Source of the DNA: Glandiceps talaboti
Taxonomy: Eukaryota > Hemichordata > Enteropneusta > Spengelidae
Assembly (NCBI RefSeq): GCF_964340395.1
Contig: NC_135553.1
Coordinates: 8,547,001-8,611,000 of the forward strand
Length of the DNA: 64,000 bases
Direction: 5' to 3'
Shown piece by piece: positions 37,900 to 47,316 of this stretch. The notes under the pieces are model-generated. The model worked only from the letters and a program-made list of their open reading frames with translations, had not been told where the DNA came from and searched no databases. Each line of letters begins with the position of its first letter. The stretch's first letter is position 1. Made by a program: the position numbers and the translations under genes.

Positions 37900-38990
37900 A
37901 TGCTGCCAAGTGTAAACGTTATGCAACTTCTAATAGGGAAATATAAAATGGTAATGATGTAAATAAGTTTAGGATTTGACTTTGTGATGTTCTCTTTAGT
38001 ACAAACCATGAAAATCAGTTGCATAGAAAGAAATCGTCGTCTGGTTCATTCAAACGACATTCCTTCATTTTATCGTGTGGCTCGAGAAAAATCTTATTAT
38101 AAATACTGTTTCTTTTCATTACCTGGAGTAACAAAAATCTTATCAACATTACTACATTTTCGTTGTACAAGCTACTACAATTGTCTTAGCAGATTGTTGC
38201 CAAATCATATATATTGTAACAATGTATACTTTCTCGAGTATGTCAGTGGATCAAATTGTAACAAATGTCCTCAGCTTATGTTGCGTCAAGTGATAAGTTA
38301 ACAAGATTCAACAAATTATGTTAGTATGACTTCCGTCGAACCAGGCGATTTGTTTCTACTTCTCTGATTTCCATTGTACAGGGAACACTCTAAAAGGTAA
38401 ACTGCTTCAGGCTAACATACATACTATTAAATGTAAACCAATGAATCATTTTAGTTTCAAATGAAAAAGTTCCGCGACAAGGGAAAAGTAAGACAATGCT
38501 AATGGTCCACATGAAACATCACGTACAGCGGATGCTTCAAAGAACTGCCGCGGTGTCTGAGGGAGAATATATATACAGAAATGTATATATGTTATGGTTG
38601 GTTTGCAGTCGGCAAGTCTACACTCACGCAAGGAAAGTTTAAAGAAGTCAAACAAAGGCAGAGCTTAGCCATGTTGATGAATGTAAAGGTTTACTTTGCT
38701 GATAAGGGAAAACGAAGCACAACAGTTACACTTTGATTTGATGTGTACTCCTTAAAGTCGTGATAGCTTTAACTATTGCCGATATTTGTACAATATTTTC
38801 ACCTATATGGCGACTTGTGTGTATATAATATGTTTTGTTGTATTTGCTGTACGTAGGATGAATCGTGAGTTGATCAAGGTAAACTAACAACCCTTACAGG
38901 TACTAGTTATTTGTTCTGAAAATGACTTTAGTTTTAGATCCGAAGATGTAAACACAGAATAATGTTTAAGTGTATAGACCTGCAAAGTAC
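37900..38990. other. Unannotated sequence with minisatellite-like units
   Basis: Units related to the 37337 minisatellite occur at about 38065-38165 (GTGGCTCGAGAAAAATCTTA and GGAGTAACAAAAATCTTATC). No gene supported. Confidence 0.4.
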
Positions 38991-38994
38991 TGCA

Positions 38995-39031
38995 TCGACA
39001 GCAAGACCGTCACCCGATGTCTTGCTGTCGA
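38995..39031. repeat. Perfect 13-bp hairpin
   Basis: TCGACAGCAAGAC (38995-39007) pairs perfectly with 39019-39031, with an 11-nt loop. There is no U tract, so a terminator role is not suggested. Confidence 0.8.
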
Positions 39032-41950
39032 CAGCAGCTTAGCACACTTGAAGTCCAGCGGTCGTCTGAGACGTATGTCGATGCGAGATGAAGTGCGTTT
39101 TTGTTTGAAGACAAGCACAACGCGACGCTGAATTCAAATATTTCCATGACCCCGGTACAATTTGGGAAAAAGTCTTTTTTGTAAATCTTACAAAGTTTTT
39201 TGGGTGTCCTTAAGTTACCATCTAGGTTTTTGTAGCGTGGGACCCCAATGTACGCACGTGTGAGTTAGACTACTGCTGCGCTTTAGCTGTTTGCATAATG
39301 AAAATTTATGATTAGTTCCTTGGTTTCAGCTACATATATAATTAAAGATGTGACATTAACATTATGCTATATAACTACTTTTAAGAGGGTATCACTTATT
39401 TGCAATTGATTTATGCCTCCTGGGTGTGGTTATTTCACAATGTACAGGTAAAACAATGTCTAATTGGTCAATCTAGACTTAGCCAGAATGTCAATACCAA
39501 CACATATTGCTGTCTGTTATTGTTATGTTTTAAGAAAATGCTGATACGAAGCAGTATCTTGTTTAATATGATTTAAACTGTTTTTTTGGAGGGGATACTT
39601 TTGTCATGGATATTTAATTAACTCCTTATATAACCTGATGAATGTGGAATAATTTCTAGCACTCGGTTAGAATTTGGACGGGGGGGGGGGGGGGGTATTC
39701 CCCTGGTATCATTTGTTTGTTATCAGTAACTCTGGCGTCGATTTACTCCGTTGCAGTTAGTTTAATTCATGTACATATTGTACACTACCTTAGCTTTAAG
39801 GCATAGCTTCAACCTATTCCATTTACTTCCTCGAAGTAGATATTTTAGGGGCTTTTTGCAGTAGTTATTAGAGGGTTTTTAATTTTTTTTTCCACTTTTG
39901 ACATTTCATCTATATGCTGTTAAAATGTGCCCCTTCTATTTATTACTTGGAGATATTCCTACGGAAAACAACCCTCAGCACGGACGGACAAATAATATGT
40001 CAATTGGGTAGTCTATCTTTTATTATAGCATGAGCAAATTCCCACAATTAAGATACATCTCAATGTTAATATTGCATTATTGATTACATCGAAAGATAGT
40101 GTCTAACATTGGATATGGTATATCTAAAGTCACACAATACAGAAGAAATAATAACGGGGGACCACTTAATTTTTTTTTAGCAACATTGATGTGCATGATT
40201 GACGTGGAATAAATATGAACAATGTGTAGCATTTGTGGTTGCTGTTTAAATTCTTCCAATCGCCGAGTATTTAAAGTTGTCACCTAAATATTTAAAGTTG
40301 TTTTGGGGGCATTAAAGTTTATGGATATTTGAAATTATGACTATGCCTCGTTTTTATTAAAACATTTTCGTTATTGCTGTCAACATCGTCTAATTACTAT
40401 TTTCCTTGTGTGTGGCTGAATACTTTAATATCTTGTGATATCGTCAGACAGAGTAACGCAGCTCGTGGGTTGTTGAGGACAGTTGCCGATAGAGGGCGGA
40501 TATCGGCAAAAAGTACAGGTCACCGGGATTGATTGTTTGATTGTTTCAGTAAACTTTCTAAACTAAGAAAGACAACATTTTAAATAATTCGATGATAAAA
40601 AAGGCTGACAATGCAGAGTGATATGATATATTTTGATATTTGTTCAAATGTTTATTTACTTAACAATATTGCGTTCTCCGTCGTCAAAATATCTGAATTT
40701 ATTAGTCACAATATTTTCGGCTCAACTATTGTTCAATTTATATCAATTGCATGTTTATTCATTTGAAGAAGACATGCAAGAATGGCATATATGTTGATGT
40801 TTAAAACATAATATGGCATGATGTCATATATTACAACCTAAACTGCGTGTGTGGGTGGTGAAGTTTTATAATTTCAATGTAACGTTGTTGTCGTGAAGAT
40901 TTCACGTGAGGAATATCATGTTGAAATTATACGCGAAATATAAAAAGACTGACTCAAATATGGGCATAATATACTTCATAACGAAACGCACGTGTGTGGA
41001 ATACTCAAGTCTTTAATTGCCCCTTCTACTATCCATTACGTGCATTTCCAAACGAAAGTTTTATTTCTCTTTAACGATGACGTAATTTGCAGTCCTTCAC
41101 ATAGGGCTAGACCAAGGCAATTAAAAACCTAGCGTAAGACAATGGACACACATTATCACTCCTGACAACTGTAAAAGGCTCTGTATACAAACCATCACGT
41201 AGGTAGGTGTTATTTAATATTTGCATTTTGAACATCAGTGTCATCGTCATCCTTTCTTCGTAGTAACAATTTCCCTCAATCCCTTTCCGTGCTGTAGACA
41301 TCCTAAGGCGGACTGGGTTTTTTTCAAATTGCTTCCGACTACATACCTTGCAAAAAGAGATGGTGTTGTGGTTACTTTGCATTGTTTTGAAAACATTTTT
41401 TTAATGCTATTGCTCTTTCTTCAAAGTTGTCACTATATCTCAATATATTGAGCAATTGAGTAAATGTATGTAACGTGATTGTAAGAGAAAAAACTATGAA
41501 GAGTCGGCATTTGTAGTACCACACCATTATTTGCATTCGGCCTGTGTTCAGATAAGTTGTGCTCCATGATTTGATGTACCACAGCGAAAACAAAAATCAC
41601 ACTTTTGAAATTGCCTTTCACTTCATCTTTAAGTAGTGTATACGATCACAGACAAGTCTTGTGATACAATTACATACAATCACTTGTCTGTGATACAATT
41701 ACATACAAATTACTTGTCTGTGATTCAATTGAAACCAGATGAAACAGAACGTCGTCGGACTCGACGCAAGTCTTACTAACATTGTTAAGGTTATCATATG
41801 TCGCCACATACATTTCTTTGCAAGACGTGAGTTGGCTTTAGATTAAATGCAGTTTGTCGAGATCTTTGCTGAACAATCTTGAATTCTCTGTGCCGAGGTC
41901 ATCTGTTCACTTTTGGGTATGGAATAGTACAATTTTGTTTTCTACTTCAC
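39032..41950. other. Unannotated AT-rich sequence
   Basis: Includes a 16-bp poly-G run at 39680-39695 and a CACTTGTCTGTGAT-type duplication at 41645-41725. No gene supported. Confidence 0.45.
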
Positions 41951-41956
41951 TCCAAA

Positions 41957-41981
41957 GGTTAGGGTTAGGGTTAGGGTTAGA
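41957..41981 (+). repeat. Short interstitial TTAGGG-type telomeric repeat
   Basis: About four units of GGTTAG/TTAGGG in tandem. TTAGGG is the ancestral metazoan telomere repeat. Only 25 bp long, so it may be chance or a relic of break repair. It lies 0.9 kb from the Penelope-like palindrome. Confidence 0.7.
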
Positions 41982-41984
41982 GAT

Positions 41985-42777
41985 AGATAAGGGCCATGCC
42001 CTATTATTCTAAATTTGTAATTGTATTGCGCATGCACCTTAGTTTCTGGAAATCATTGATCGTTGTATACGTTATCAAAATCGTATATATACATAGCATT
42101 GGTATATAAACTGAATGTACACTCGCCATAATAGGAATCGCCGTGCAAGAAGTCACGTATAGGACGTTGTAATCCGTTTTTGATATATCAATTGACTTCA
42201 AAGCTCCGAGTAACAATTTCTCGCTTGAATGATTTGTCGATCAACCAATAAAGTATGTGTGTAGTGTGAAATTGAACGGCTTGATCTGATCGACTTTTTC
42301 TATTCCGTCTGAACAAAGTAAGTATTGCTCATCAATTGCAAATTGCTTAACGATATCTCTCAGATAACTTGGCATTTATATTACACAGCAAAGGGTTTAC
42401 AATGTCTTGCCACTTGAGGGCGCTACGCATTAGGATGAGTTAAAATATGAATCACCCTGTCCTTTTCAAAACCCAGAAGTGATGTTATAGCTAAATCACG
42501 CGATTTACAGTATCTGTACAAAAAGCGATTCAACGCAGTTGGACCTGGAGAAGACTACATACGTATGCATGGAGGTGTCACAGTATAGACAAATGGACAA
42601 ATGATACTTTTGCATTACTACACTGAGAAAAGAAGGGAGTTGGACACATGATAACACTTTTAAATTGAACAGTCATGTGAAATGTTCAAGATAACACCTT
42701 GTTAATATCTTGAACACAGATGTTCAAAACGTTTGACTTTTCATTGTGTTCTCTAGTATGATATTATACAGCAGACA
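41985..42777. other. Unannotated AT-rich sequence
   Basis: No gene or repeat recognised between the telomere-like run and the (TA)n tract. Confidence 0.45.
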
Positions 42778-42778
42778 T

Positions 42779-42850
<72 letters not shown>
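42778..42850. repeat. (TA)n microsatellite at left edge of palindrome
   Basis: About 36 TA units abutting the left Penelope-like arm with no intervening sequence. The junction is TATATAGTTTTGG. Confidence 0.95.
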
Positions 42851-42856
<6 letters not shown>

Positions 42857-42882
42857 TTGGTAGTACTGGAACTCTTTCTTGG

Positions 42883-42923
42883 GTGTAACTCGGAGTTTCA
42901 CGCATATTGCGATCATCAGACAC
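42883..42923 (-). ncRNA. Hammerhead ribozyme motif in left Penelope-like copy
   Basis: Exact inverse of the motif at 46527-46567; see that entry for the stem-by-stem assignment. Read on the minus strand it lies 3' of the reverse transcriptase frame. Confidence 0.75.
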
Positions 42924-43124
42924 TCTGAGGCCTACTCTCTGGGTGTGCTGTATATATAGAGTGTAGACAATAGAAATACCATCACTATTGTCTGTGTCGG
43001 TGGGTAGGTGTTGTATGTGTGGAGGTGTTGGTTGTTATTGTGTGGGTTATTGGGTGCGGACAAGTAAGTGTTGGCGGGTTGTTACATGTTGGGCTTTGAT
43101 GTTCCGTTAGTTAACGGATTTAGT

Positions 43125-44723
43125 TTAGGTGATAGATGCTCTATTGAAGTTGGACAAATAAAACTTATTCTCGTGTCGGCATTTGGATATCAACTCAGTT
43201 CTTTTGTTTAGTGTGGAGCTTTTGTCTGCTTTAATAATAGTTAGTTTTTCGGTTAAACACAGGTTGCATCGTTTTGTTTTATTGGTGTATGCTTGGGCTT
43301 TCTTGCTGATGGACCAGGATACGGAAAAAGGCTCATTGTTTCTTTTCAGTTTCCAAATGTGTTTTGATAGTTCTGTGCTGTTTTCGTGTTTTTCATGTTT
43401 GAATGAGTGTTTGTGGTTGGCGTATCTCTGTTTGAAGTTGTTCTCTGTTAGACCGATATATACTTTTGTTTGTTTTCCGTGGACGGTGGCTTGGTATACG
43501 ATGTTTTCCGTTTGGCATTCGCCGTTCAGAGGGCAGGTGTCTTTCTGTCTGCAATTACAGGGTTTTTGGGTGGGTTTAGTTTCGCTGTTGGAGATGGTGG
43601 CGTTATGCGATTTGATTATGGTAGCCATGTTTGGCATGCAGCTATAACTGACTTTGACATTGTTTCTGTTGAATATTTTGTGTAACTTAGAGTCTGCTGG
43701 GAAATGTTTTGTGATTAGGTTGAGGAATCGTTTGCCTACATTGGTGGCTACGTTTTTACTGTATGGTGGGTTAAACCAGATGGTGTTTCTATTTCTGTTT
43801 TTCTTGTTTTTCTGCGTCGGGGTGCTGGTGTACGTGATGTTCTCTTTGTGGCCGCTGGTTTTTAGTGCATTTTGGTACAGTGGGGCTGCCTGGTTGAAGA
43901 TGTGTTCGTCGGATGATATGTCGGAAATTCTACGGCCGATGGCTGACGATATGTTCTTGATGATGCTGGGTGGGTGGTTAGACTGCGTGTGTATGTACAT
44001 GGGGTTGTCGTTGGGTTTCCTGTACGGGTAATATTTACCGTTGTTGAGGTTGAGCGTTATGTCTAGAAAGTTGACGGTTTTCAGATTGGTGAGTATGGTT
44101 ATTTTTAACCCCATGGCTTTGAAGGTTTTAGTTATGTCTTTTCTGATACTTTCTGATTTACTTCCGGTGATGTTCTTGAAGGCGGCGAGTCCGTCGTCCC
44201 TATATAGACCTATGTTTTCTTTACCGTATTTTTTGGCTAATTTGTGTAGCATGAATATTCCGACCAGTTCGCATATTTCGGCCCCGTCGTTGCTTCCCAT
44301 TGTGACGTCAAATGATCCATTGCTATTCTTTTTTACCCATGGTTTGGTTTTATCGAAGAGGAGAGATTTCCGCGCGTGCATGATAATTTGTTTGTCTTCG
44401 TCTGATATGGTGGTGTATTGGCCGGCAAATTTGAGGGATTCTAATAACAATTTTTCGGTTATGGAAGGGTAAAAGTCGCATATGTCGAAGCAGGCGAAAG
44501 TGTGTTTGTTTTTGTTCTCTAAGTTCTTGAACCATTCGATGACTGACATAGAATTTTTCCATTGGTTGACGGCGACTATGGGTCTTATGTTTTGGAGGAT
44601 GGTGTCAAGTATTTTTTTGCTAATAATGCCTATCTCGCTTTTTGCGGGGTTGATTAGTCTGCAAGGTAAACTGTGTTCGAAATTGTCTTTATGGTCTTTT
44701 AACGTTATAAAAGCTTCTTTCTT
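43125..44723 (-). CDS. Penelope-like reverse transcriptase / GIY-YIG endonuclease, left copy, N-terminally truncated
   Basis: Encodes the same 532 residues as 44727-46325 on the other strand, with identical translation over the 474 residues from the first in-frame Met (start 44549). The frame is cut at the palindrome centre, so the N-terminal reverse transcriptase region, and with it the start codon, is missing. Motifs (numbered from that Met) are the reverse transcriptase palm with FDICDFYPSI (21-30) and YRDD (116-119), the CxC zinc motif (331-345) and the GIY-YIG domain (about 350-455). Large frames on the opposite strand here are shadows. With no promoter or N-terminus it is unlikely to make an active enzyme. 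Confidence 0.9.
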   Translation of the reverse strand, partial: KKEAFITLKDHKDNFEHSLPCRLINPAKSEIGIISKKILDTILQNIRPIVAVNQWKNSMSVIEWFKNLENKNKHTFACFDICDFYPSITEKLLLESLKFAGQYTTISDEDKQIIMHARKSLLFDKTKPWVKKNSNGSFDVTMGSNDGAEICELVGIFMLHKLAKKYGKENIGLYRDDGLAAFKNITGSKSESIRKDITKTFKAMGLKITILTNLKTVNFLDITLNLNNGKYYPYRKPNDNPMYIHTQSNHPPSIIKNISSAIGRRISDISSDEHIFNQAAPLYQNALKTSGHKENITYTSTPTQKNKKNRNRNTIWFNPPYSKNVATNVGKRFLNLITKHFPADSKLHKIFNRNNVKVSYSCMPNMATIIKSHNATISNSETKPTQKPCNCRQKDTCPLNGECQTENIVYQATVHGKQTKVYIGLTENNFKQRYANHKHSFKHEKHENSTELSKHIWKLKRNNEPFSVSWSISKKAQAYTNKTKRCNLCLTEKLTIIKADKSSTLNKRTELISKCRHENKFYLSNFNRASIT

Positions 44724-44743
44724 GCCAAGAAAGAAGCTTTTAT
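44707..44743. repeat. Centre of the 3.75-kb palindrome
   Basis: Around the unpaired C at 44725 the sequence reads CTTTCTTG-C-CAAGAAAG, and the two arms are complementary without interruption on each side. With a one-base centre there is no loop spacer, unusual for inverted duplicates formed by independent insertions. It fits template switching or self-priming at short complementary bases. Confidence 0.9.
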
Positions 44744-46325
44744 AACGTTAAAAGACCATAAAGACAATTTCGAACACAGTTTACCTTGCAGACTAATCAA
44801 CCCCGCAAAAAGCGAGATAGGCATTATTAGCAAAAAAATACTTGACACCATCCTCCAAAACATAAGACCCATAGTCGCCGTCAACCAATGGAAAAATTCT
44901 ATGTCAGTCATCGAATGGTTCAAGAACTTAGAGAACAAAAACAAACACACTTTCGCCTGCTTCGACATATGCGACTTTTACCCTTCCATAACCGAAAAAT
45001 TGTTATTAGAATCCCTCAAATTTGCCGGCCAATACACCACCATATCAGACGAAGACAAACAAATTATCATGCACGCGCGGAAATCTCTCCTCTTCGATAA
45101 AACCAAACCATGGGTAAAAAAGAATAGCAATGGATCATTTGACGTCACAATGGGAAGCAACGACGGGGCCGAAATATGCGAACTGGTCGGAATATTCATG
45201 CTACACAAATTAGCCAAAAAATACGGTAAAGAAAACATAGGTCTATATAGGGACGACGGACTCGCCGCCTTCAAGAACATCACCGGAAGTAAATCAGAAA
45301 GTATCAGAAAAGACATAACTAAAACCTTCAAAGCCATGGGGTTAAAAATAACCATACTCACCAATCTGAAAACCGTCAACTTTCTAGACATAACGCTCAA
45401 CCTCAACAACGGTAAATATTACCCGTACAGGAAACCCAACGACAACCCCATGTACATACACACGCAGTCTAACCACCCACCCAGCATCATCAAGAACATA
45501 TCGTCAGCCATCGGCCGTAGAATTTCCGACATATCATCCGACGAACACATCTTCAACCAGGCAGCCCCACTGTACCAAAATGCACTAAAAACCAGCGGCC
45601 ACAAAGAGAACATCACGTACACCAGCACCCCGACGCAGAAAAACAAGAAAAACAGAAATAGAAACACCATCTGGTTTAACCCACCATACAGTAAAAACGT
45701 AGCCACCAATGTAGGCAAACGATTCCTCAACCTAATCACAAAACATTTCCCAGCAGACTCTAAGTTACACAAAATATTCAACAGAAACAATGTCAAAGTC
45801 AGTTATAGCTGCATGCCAAACATGGCTACCATAATCAAATCGCATAACGCCACCATCTCCAACAGCGAAACTAAACCCACCCAAAAACCCTGTAATTGCA
45901 GACAGAAAGACACCTGCCCTCTGAACGGCGAATGCCAAACGGAAAACATCGTATACCAAGCCACCGTCCACGGAAAACAAACAAAAGTATATATCGGTCT
46001 AACAGAGAACAACTTCAAACAGAGATACGCCAACCACAAACACTCATTCAAACATGAAAAACACGAAAACAGCACAGAACTATCAAAACACATTTGGAAA
46101 CTGAAAAGAAACAATGAGCCTTTTTCCGTATCCTGGTCCATCAGCAAGAAAGCCCAAGCATACACCAATAAAACAAAACGATGCAACCTGTGTTTAACCG
46201 AAAAACTAACTATTATTAAAGCAGACAAAAGCTCCACACTAAACAAAAGAACTGAGTTGATATCCAAATGCCGACACGAGAATAAGTTTTATTTGTCCAA
46301 CTTCAATAGAGCATCTATCACCTAA
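44727..46325 (+). CDS. Penelope-like reverse transcriptase / GIY-YIG endonuclease, right copy, N-terminally truncated
   Basis: The frame is open from the palindrome centre (in-frame TAA at 44700-44702, within the other arm) to the stop at 46323-46325, giving 532 element residues; the first Met is at 44901 (474 residues). It starts with EAFITLKDHKDNF and PCRLINPAKSEIGIISK, a core reverse-transcriptase block of Penelope-like elements. Numbered from the Met, it continues with the palm motif FDICDFYPSI (21-30, acidic D22/D25), MGSNDGAE (84-91), YRDD (116-119), FLDITLNL (161-168) and YRKPNDNPMYIHTQSNHPPS (176-195). The endonuclease half has C331, C333, C339 and C345 (zinc motif), VYQATV (351-356) and VYIGLT (363-368) for GIY-YIG, then R375, STELSKHIW (391-399) and RCNLCLTEK (427-435). 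In the family the reverse transcriptase copies element RNA and the endonuclease nicks the target. The N-terminal fingers region is missing. Confidence 0.95.
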   Translation, partial: KKEAFITLKDHKDNFEHSLPCRLINPAKSEIGIISKKILDTILQNIRPIVAVNQWKNSMSVIEWFKNLENKNKHTFACFDICDFYPSITEKLLLESLKFAGQYTTISDEDKQIIMHARKSLLFDKTKPWVKKNSNGSFDVTMGSNDGAEICELVGIFMLHKLAKKYGKENIGLYRDDGLAAFKNITGSKSESIRKDITKTFKAMGLKITILTNLKTVNFLDITLNLNNGKYYPYRKPNDNPMYIHTQSNHPPSIIKNISSAIGRRISDISSDEHIFNQAAPLYQNALKTSGHKENITYTSTPTQKNKKNRNRNTIWFNPPYSKNVATNVGKRFLNLITKHFPADSKLHKIFNRNNVKVSYSCMPNMATIIKSHNATISNSETKPTQKPCNCRQKDTCPLNGECQTENIVYQATVHGKQTKVYIGLTENNFKQRYANHKHSFKHEKHENSTELSKHIWKLKRNNEPFSVSWSISKKAQAYTNKTKRCNLCLTEKLTIIKADKSSTLNKRTELISKCRHENKFYLSNFNRASIT

Positions 46326-46456
46326 ACTAAATCCGTTAACTAACGGAACATCAAAGCCCAACATGTAACAACCCGCCAACACTTACTTGTCCGCACCCAA
46401 TAACCCACACAATAACAACCAACACCTCCACACATACAACACCTACCCACCGACAC

Positions 46457-46485
46457 AGACAATAGTGATGGTATTTCTATTGTCT
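46457..46485 (+). other. Hairpin in the element's 3' region
   Basis: AGACAATAG (46457-46465) pairs perfectly with CTATTGTCT (46477-46485), loop 11 nt. The bases just after it (ACACTCT, 46486-46492) complement AGAGTGT (46524-46530), which overlaps the 5' strand of hammerhead stem I. An alternative fold could therefore compete with ribozyme folding. The mirror copy lies at 42965-42993 on the minus strand. Confidence 0.6.
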
Positions 46486-46526
46486 ACACTCTATATATAC
46501 AGCACACCCAGAGAGTAGGCCTCAGA

Positions 46527-46567
46527 GTGTCTGATGATCGCAATATGCGTGAAACTCCGAGTTACAC
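46527..46567 (+). ncRNA. Hammerhead ribozyme motif in right Penelope-like copy
   Basis: All core elements are in order. Stem I 5' strand is GTGT (46527-46530), followed by CTGATGA (46531-46537). Stem II is CGCA (46539-46542) with TGCG (46546-46549), loop ATA. GAAA spans 46551-46554. Stem III is ACT (46554-46556) with AGT (46560-46562), loop CCG. T46563 precedes the predicted cleavage, and the stem I 3' strand is ACAC (46564-46567). Hammerheads are known in terminal repeats of Penelope-like elements, where they cleave element RNA. Deviations: the base pair at the foot of stem II is a T-T mismatch instead of G-C, the cleavage triplet is GTT rather than GTC, and stems I and III are short, so activity may depend on dimeric or flanking structure. 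Confidence 0.78.
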
Positions 46568-46654
46568 CCAAGAAAGAGTTCCAGTACTACCAAAACTATT
46601 ACGCTCTGCCACTGCGGTATAGAGCACTGTCTTAGCAGATTGATACTCACCGAG

Positions 46655-46656
<2 letters not shown>

Positions 46657-46709
<53 letters not shown>
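46657..46709. repeat. (TA)n microsatellite at right edge of Penelope-like copy
   Basis: About 26 TA units directly after the element's 3' tail, mirroring the (TA)n tract on the left side. It may be the insertion target or an element-added tail. Confidence 0.95.
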
Positions 46710-46712
<3 letters not shown>

Positions 46713-46995
46713 ACTAACCCCTTTGCGTACACCGTCTCATGTCAAAATATTTCTGTAGAGACATGTCGGTCATACAAGAGAACAGAGGATGAGTTCTTTT
46801 GAAAATTGTGAGAATAAACCTTCGTATGCAAAGCCTAGAAATATATTCTCGTTTTTTTACAATGCCGCCACCTCGGAAACAGTCTCTGTCGGAGACATTA
46901 CATAGTTATCATATAAGTATCATTTCAATATGTCTGTAAGCATACCAAATATATTGTGTCCTGTGTCTAAACAAATTTCAGCAAATTAGACCCAT

Positions 46996-47221
46996 ACTCT
47001 TGTTTGTTTGTTTGTTTGTCTGTTTGTTTGTTTGTTTGTTTGTTTGTTTGTTTGTTTGTACATGTCTTTCCTATCTCTGTGTCTCTTTGACTCTGTATCT
47101 ATCTGCCTGTCTCTCTTTCTATGTCTCTCTGTTAGTCCCCCTGTCTATGTCTTGTTGCTTATGTCTCTCTGTGTCTGTCTATTTGTTTGTCTCTTTGTCT
47201 CCCTGCCTGCCCCTCTGTCAA

Positions 47222-47252
<31 letters not shown>

Positions 47253-47265
47253 GCTTACATATCTA

Positions 47266-47316
<51 letters not shown>

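Larger units (their letters stand above)
42851..44724 (-). mobile_element. Penelope-like element, left inverted copy (5' truncated)
   Basis: An 1874-bp arm that is the reverse complement of 44726-46599. Base i pairs with base 89450 minus i; I checked this at the centre, both ORF ends, several 3' non-coding blocks and the outer boundary. Read on the minus strand it begins inside the reverse transcriptase frame, contains the GIY-YIG endonuclease and a 3' region with a hammerhead motif, and ends abruptly at (TA)n, lacking the last 57 bp present in the right copy. Penelope-like elements are retroelements with their own reverse-transcriptase lineage. Confidence 0.95.
44726..46656 (+). mobile_element. 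Penelope-like element, right copy (5' truncated, 3' tail retained)
   Basis: Runs from the palindrome centre through the truncated reverse transcriptase-endonuclease frame (to 46325), a roughly 200-bp 3' untranslated region, a hammerhead motif (46527-46567), the palindrome end (46599) and a further 57-bp tail. That tail ends CTTAGCAGATTGATACTCAC then CGAGTTA, followed by (TA)n. The tail is absent from the left copy but a matching end opens the window at base 1, so it is probably the true 3' end of the family. No 5' terminal repeat is retained. The undamaged frame and perfect arm identity suggest a recent insertion or ongoing arm homogenisation. Confidence 0.93.

Noticed and set aside
43183-44031. 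Long open frames on the strand opposite the left Penelope-like frame (154, 125, 143 codons)
   Set aside because: They are antisense shadows of the retroelement frame and mirror exactly in the other arm.
44482-44968. Two 87-codon frames crossing the palindrome centre, differing at one residue (Pro or Ala)
   Set aside because: They arise from reading antisense through the palindrome; the single difference comes from the unpaired base at 44725.
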